From Truepera sp. (lineage in GTDB: Bacteria; Deinococcota; Deinococci; Deinococcales; Trueperaceae), in contig JAGXSJ010000137.1 of NCBI GenBank assembly GCA_018333895.1, positions 1-64,000 of the forward strand: a stretch of 64,000 bases of DNA, given 5' to 3'. The notes under the pieces are model-generated. The model did no database searches, was not told the origin of the DNA, and was given only the letters and a program-made list of their open reading frames with translations. This document shows, in pieces, positions 60,630 to 64,000 of this stretch; within the stretch, counting starts at the first letter, position 1, and every line of letters begins with the position of its first letter. Position numbers and translations under genes: made by a program.

Positions 60630-61187
60630 TTAAAACTCCCACACTCGCAGCACGATCTGCCCCTGGTGCAAGCGGGCGATCTCCGGTAAGGCGGGTCGGC
60701 TAGCATGGTCGCCCGCTTGGGCTAAAGCGCCGGCAATGCGCAACTGCGGCGACAGGATCTGCTGCGCCCAGATGAAGGCCTGTTCATTCCCGCCGGCGCC
60801 GGCATGCGCCAGGCCGCGTAGCGTTCCGATGACGATGATGTCGTCTTCGGCGATCAGCTCGGCGCCCGAATTGACGTCGCCCAGGACGATGACCGAGCCG
60901 CTCGACTCGACGCGCGCCCCGCTACGGACGGTGCGGGTGATGATCACCGTCTCACCGCGCGCGGCGGTCACCGCACCGGGTGGGCGCACCTCCAGCACCT
61001 CGCCGCCAGCCTCCTTAACCGCTTGGGCCGCCGCTGCTAGCAGCTCCCAGGGCAACCGCTCGGTGACTTCTAGATGGACTCTGCTGAGCAATTCGCGCTG
61101 CTCGGCGACCGCTGCCTGCACCGCCGAGGCAGTATCTTGTGCGTCGAGGCTTAGGACGATACCGCCGCGCGTACCGCGAGTCTTCAT
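60630..61187 (-). CDS. minC: Septum site-determining protein MinC
   Basis: 185 residues. A shortened N-terminal FtsZ-interaction domain (about 1-75) and the C-terminal right-handed beta-helix (about 78-180; TRTVRSGARVESSGSVIVLGDVNSGAELIAEDDIIVIGTLRGLAHAGAGG) that binds MinD. It blocks FtsZ assembly away from midcell. The usual downstream minD is absent; a TIGR03492 gene follows instead. ATGA overlap with mrdA. Confidence 0.92.
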   Translation of the reverse strand: MKTRGTRGGIVLSLDAQDTASAVQAAVAEQRELLSRVHLEVTERLPWELLAAAAQAVKEAGGEVLEVRPPGAVTAARGETVIITRTVRSGARVESSGSVIVLGDVNSGAELIAEDDIIVIGTLRGLAHAGAGGNEQAFIWAQQILSPQLRIAGALAQAGDHASRPALPEIARLHQGQIVLRVWEF

Positions 61188-62962
61188 GGACTAACTCCCC
61201 AATAAGCGGCCATAAAATCGCGGGCGGTAGGCACCGCCACCGTAGCGCTCGAGCCGCCGTGCTCGATAAAGACTACCACGGCCAGCTCAGGATTTTCGAT
61301 CGGGCCGTAGCCCATAAACCAGGCGTGAAAGTAGCCGTCGCCACGTGGGTTTTGCGCCGTGCCTGTCTTTCCGGCCACGTTGATGGGAAAGACGCGCGGA
61401 CCCATCACTCGCTGGGCAGGGAAGTCGGTAAATAGCATCCGCAAGCCTTCTTGCAGCGTCCGCCAGTGGCGTCCCGGCACTGCCGTCACCTCGGAAGCCA
61501 CCGGCTCGTCGCCGATGGCCTTGATCAGTCGTGGCTGCACCCTAGTACCCCCTAGCGCCAGGGTCGAGATGAGCTGCGCCACCTGCAACGGCGTGGCCAG
61601 CATATCGCCCTGCCCAATAGCGATATTAAGCGTGTCACCAGGGCGCCAGGGGTGCCCCCTGACCTCGCGCGAGGAGGCGTCGGTAGGCACGCGCCCGGCC
61701 TTCTCTTCCGGTAAACCCACTCCGATTCGCTGCCCAAAGCCGAACTCTAATGCGCGCTCGGTAAGGCTACGCACAAACGGCGCCCAGCCCACCGTCCAGC
61801 CGGCGGTGCCGGCAATCGCGTTCCAGAAGAAAGTATTACAACTGTCGGCAATAGCCTGTCGGACATCTTGGTTGCCACGAAACCCCGGCGCCCAGTTGCG
61901 CCAGGTAATGCCGGCGAAGGTGAATGTTCCAGAGCACGGGAAGCGGCTCCCGGGAGCGATGAATCCCCCCTCTAAGAGCGCCGAGCCGGTGACCAGCTTA
62001 AAGGTCGAAGCCGGCTCATAGGCCTCCACCGCCCGATTGAGCAGCGTGAAGTTGACGCTGTCATTAAGCAGCGCCGTAATCTGCTCGGCCGGGCTAGGAC
62101 GGCGAGTAAAGAGGTTCTGATCAAAGGTGGGCTGGCTGGCCATGGCCAAAATGTCGCCAGTCTGAGGATTAAGGGCGATGATAGCCCCCCGCACTACCGA
62201 CTCCGGTGGCAAGCCCCGGCTACGCCGGTCAGCGTTTACATAAGGCAGAGCGTTCTTCAGCGCCTCTTCGGCCAGGTGCTGCACGGTCGGATCGATCGTT
62301 AAAGTCACATCTTGCCCCGGCCGGGCTGGCAAGATGGTGCGGCGGTTAAGCACCGTCCCGCGGTTATCCACTTCGACGAGCGCAGCTCCGGGCACCCCAA
62401 AAAGCACGCTCTGCAGGCCAGCTTCGAGCCCCATCTGACCCACTAGGTCACCCAAGGCATGACCGGGGAAGCGCCACGGATCGGCTTCAGTGGTGTAACC
62501 CACCACGTGTGCCGCTAAATTGGTGGGGTAGGTGCGCTCTACCCGCTGGCGCAGGTAGAGGTTAGGTTGGCCGGCGGTAAGCTCCTGGAGCGCCGGGATC
62601 AGCTCCTCGCGGATGTTCCAAGCTATGACCGCCGCCCCCTCAAGACGTTCGCGGGCGTTGTTAGGGTCTGGCGGACGCGGGTCGCCCGTTAGTCCCAGCG
62701 AGAACCGAATCCGCTCCCAGTTTAGAATCTCCCCGCCGCGATACATCAAGTCCACGGCGATCCGGTTATCGGCCAGCACCGTGCCGTCGCTAGCAAGAAT
62801 CCGCCCTCTGAGCGGCATTATCCGTTCTTGGCGCAAGAAGTTCTCGGCACTGAGGGCACGAAACTCCTCGGCCAGCGCAAACTGCAAGTACATTAGCCGT
62901 CCCACAAAGATCGCCAACACCGTCAAGATCAGGGCTAAGAACAGGCGGAGGCGATAGCTCAC
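61184..62962 (-). CDS. mrdA: Penicillin-binding protein 2
   Basis: 592 residues. Peptidoglycan transpeptidase for side-wall growth. GTG 62962 behind AAGGAG is chosen; it overlaps the mreD stop (GTGA). One membrane helix (about 4-25), pedestal domain, then catalytic motifs SxxK in EPASTFKLVTG, SxN in ADSCNTFFW and KTG in AGKTGTAQNP. Confidence 0.94.
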   Translation of the reverse strand: MSYRLRLFLALILTVLAIFVGRLMYLQFALAEEFRALSAENFLRQERIMPLRGRILASDGTVLADNRIAVDLMYRGGEILNWERIRFSLGLTGDPRPPDPNNARERLEGAAVIAWNIREELIPALQELTAGQPNLYLRQRVERTYPTNLAAHVVGYTTEADPWRFPGHALGDLVGQMGLEAGLQSVLFGVPGAALVEVDNRGTVLNRRTILPARPGQDVTLTIDPTVQHLAEEALKNALPYVNADRRSRGLPPESVVRGAIIALNPQTGDILAMASQPTFDQNLFTRRPSPAEQITALLNDSVNFTLLNRAVEAYEPASTFKLVTGSALLEGGFIAPGSRFPCSGTFTFAGITWRNWAPGFRGNQDVRQAIADSCNTFFWNAIAGTAGWTVGWAPFVRSLTERALEFGFGQRIGVGLPEEKAGRVPTDASSREVRGHPWRPGDTLNIAIGQGDMLATPLQVAQLISTLALGGTRVQPRLIKAIGDEPVASEVTAVPGRHWRTLQEGLRMLFTDFPAQRVMGPRVFPINVAGKTGTAQNPRGDGYFHAWFMGYGPIENPELAVVVFIEHGGSSATVAVPTARDFMAAYWGVSP

Positions 62963-63453
62963 AGCAGCTCCTTGCGAAACAGCGAGCTCTTGGCTACCAA
63001 CGCCTCGCCCCACGGCAGCAGCCAGACGGCCGCCAGCAGGGTGAGGACGGTTTCCGGGAGGGCTATTCGCGTCAAGATACCAACGACATCGCCAGGCTCG
63101 TGCAGCCACCAGAGCAGGATTAGAAAAACCAACCACTTGGCAATCTGAGCGAAGCCAACGATCAGCAGGCGCTCGAGCAGTCCCCCGTGGCTGATTAGGG
63201 AACGCGCCAACGAGGCCACTAGCGCCGCGCCGGCTAAGCCCAAAGCGTGAAAGCCCAGCGCTCCGTGCCCCATTACGTCCTGCAACAGACCTACACCGTA
63301 GCCGAGCACTACCAATTGCCAGGCAGGGAGCCGCCACAGCGTGGTCAGCATGGCCAGCAAGAACAGATCCGGTGTCGGCCAAGGGGCTAGCAACACCGTA
63401 AGCGCACCCTGGAGAATCAACAGTGCAAGGTAGAAAAGCAACAGGCGCACCAC
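62959..63453 (-). CDS. mreD: Rod shape-determining protein MreD
   Basis: 164 residues with five predicted membrane helices (LLLFYLALLILQGALTVLL; LVVLGYGVGLLQDVMGHGALGFHALGLAGAAL), matching MreD. GTG start with AAAGAGGTG upstream. mreB and mreC are not upstream; the next gene is murJ on the other strand. Confidence 0.85.
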   Translation of the reverse strand: MVRLLLFYLALLILQGALTVLLAPWPTPDLFLLAMLTTLWRLPAWQLVVLGYGVGLLQDVMGHGALGFHALGLAGAALVASLARSLISHGGLLERLLIVGFAQIAKWLVFLILLWWLHEPGDVVGILTRIALPETVLTLLAAVWLLPWGEALVAKSSLFRKELL

Positions 63454-63600
63454 CTCTTTACTCTACCGCGCAGGGGTGAGATATATTGCATATACCCCCG
63501 GCAGCAAGACCGTATCAGGGCTGGTATCCTTAGGCGCTGGGTCGCTAACGACCTGCTTGGGAGGCTTACGGTTAACCAGGCTGACTCTGTCTCTAACACT

Positions 63601-64000
63601 GTGCCGCGGAGCAGTGCGCGCCACGCCCTGACCCTGATGATCGGCACTCTGGCGAGCCGCATTAGCGGGCTGGTGCGCGCCTCGCTGCTGTTGCAGCTCT
63701 TCCCGCAAGCGGCGACCGACGCCTTCAACGTGGCCTGGAAGGTGCCCAACCTGTTTCGCGAACTGCTGGCCGAAGGAGCGCTCACCAACTCTTTTATCCC
63801 CATCTACAAGGCGCTGCCGCGTGAGGAGGGCCGTCGGCTGGCCGGGGCGCTCTTTGCAGCCTTAGCGCTACTCAACGCGCTCTTGCTGGGGCTCGCCATC
63901 TGGACTGCGCCGTGGCTTGTCGGGCTGCTGTTGCAACCAGACTCGGTGGTGGACTTCGAGCTGGCGGTGCAGCTTACCCGGATCATCTTCCCGGTCTTGG
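63601..64000 (+). CDS. murJ: Lipid II flippase MurJ, 5' part
   Basis: The first 133 codons run off the window. MIGTLASRISGLVRASLLLQLF, FNVAWKVPNLFRELLAEGALTNSFIPIYK and the following helices are the MurJ/MviN N terminus. MurJ flips lipid II across the membrane for wall synthesis, in keeping with mrdA and mreD next door. GTG 63601 is the only plausible in-frame start seen, without a clear ribosome-binding site. Confidence 0.9.
   Translation, partial: MPRSSARHALTLMIGTLASRISGLVRASLLLQLFPQAATDAFNVAWKVPNLFRELLAEGALTNSFIPIYKALPREEGRRLAGALFAALALLNALLLGLAIWTAPWLVGLLLQPDSVVDFELAVQLTRIIFPVL

Noticed and set aside
62963-63382. In-frame N-terminal extension of penicillin-binding protein 2
   Set aside because: It overlaps mreD in another frame and lacks a membrane anchor; GTG 62962 with AAGGAG and a GTGA overlap is the proper start.

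Overview
The window is a gene-dense bacterial chromosome segment with high GC. I place it in the Deinococcota, probably near Truepera; this is an inference from gene content, not a phylogeny. The supporting signs are a PriA whose helicase ATPase motifs are degraded, an mreD-mrdA-minC cluster, a TIGR03492 lipid-A-disaccharide-synthase-like protein, an HspR/DnaJ pair, and about 15 promoters in which a TANNNT -10 box lies 5-8 nt before the start codon. Those promoters predict leaderless mRNAs, which are common in this phylum. No tRNA, rRNA or CRISPR array was seen.

Layout. 1-3.9 kb: a NYN-domain gene end, luxS, a response regulator/histidine kinase pair and an SPFH protein. 3.9-9.6 kb: purM, priA, smpB, a secreted pseudo-amidase and a GerMN-like protein. 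9.7-10.7 kb: an Xre/RES toxin-antitoxin pair. 10.7-16.6 kb: RDD, asnS, a HAD phosphatase, aspS and hisS. 16.6-18.5 kb: a lipoprotein and a tyrosine recombinase with a dif-like palindrome at its start. 18.5-27.5 kb: an HD-GYP fragment, an M20 peptidase, hspR/dnaJ, a parvulin, lipoproteins, a YebC regulator, an NAD(P)HX epimerase and an S9 peptidase. 27.6-36.1 kb: a sugar regulon that looks designed for amino sugars via tagatose phosphates (ABC permeases and binding protein, PfkA-like kinase, AgaS-like SIS protein, LacD-like aldolase, DeoR regulator, ROK kinase, and a stub of a GH20 hexosaminidase). 36.2-43.9 kb: CFA synthase, rpsO, pnp, RNase J, a 2-hydroxyacid dehydrogenase and a pterin dehydratase. 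43.9-45.8 kb: a three-gene secreted cluster with a dockerin-bearing and a cohesin-like protein. 46-49.5 kb: a very large GH13 protein. 49.6-53.0 kb: ruvC and a BtuCDF transporter behind a cobalamin riboswitch. 53-59.5 kb: an AFG1/ZapE ATPase and an operon of two poly-aspartate secreted proteins, a lipoprotein and a two-component system. 59.4-64 kb: the TIGR03492 protein, minC, mrdA, mreD and the start of murJ.

The most unusual signal is a dispersed palindrome, TCCTGC-(7 to 9 nt)-GCAGGA. It occurs at about 20 places, and most copies lie inside protein-coding genes without breaking the frame. The commonest form is exactly 24 bp (8 codons) and adds the peptide DPADTRRT. Copies are nested inside one another, sit inside a three-copy MITE-like element, and form inverted tandem arrays at both ends of the tyrosine recombinase gene. 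This resembles the palindromic elements that invade Rickettsia genes, and the recombinase is the obvious, untested candidate for a mobilizing enzyme.

A second theme is regulation. The poly-aspartate two-component system appears to act through a direct-repeat box (TTAAG half-sites, 11-bp period) found twice, each time 10-12 bp before a leaderless -10 box. Three GTGA-N6-TCAC sites suggest a CRP-family regulator.
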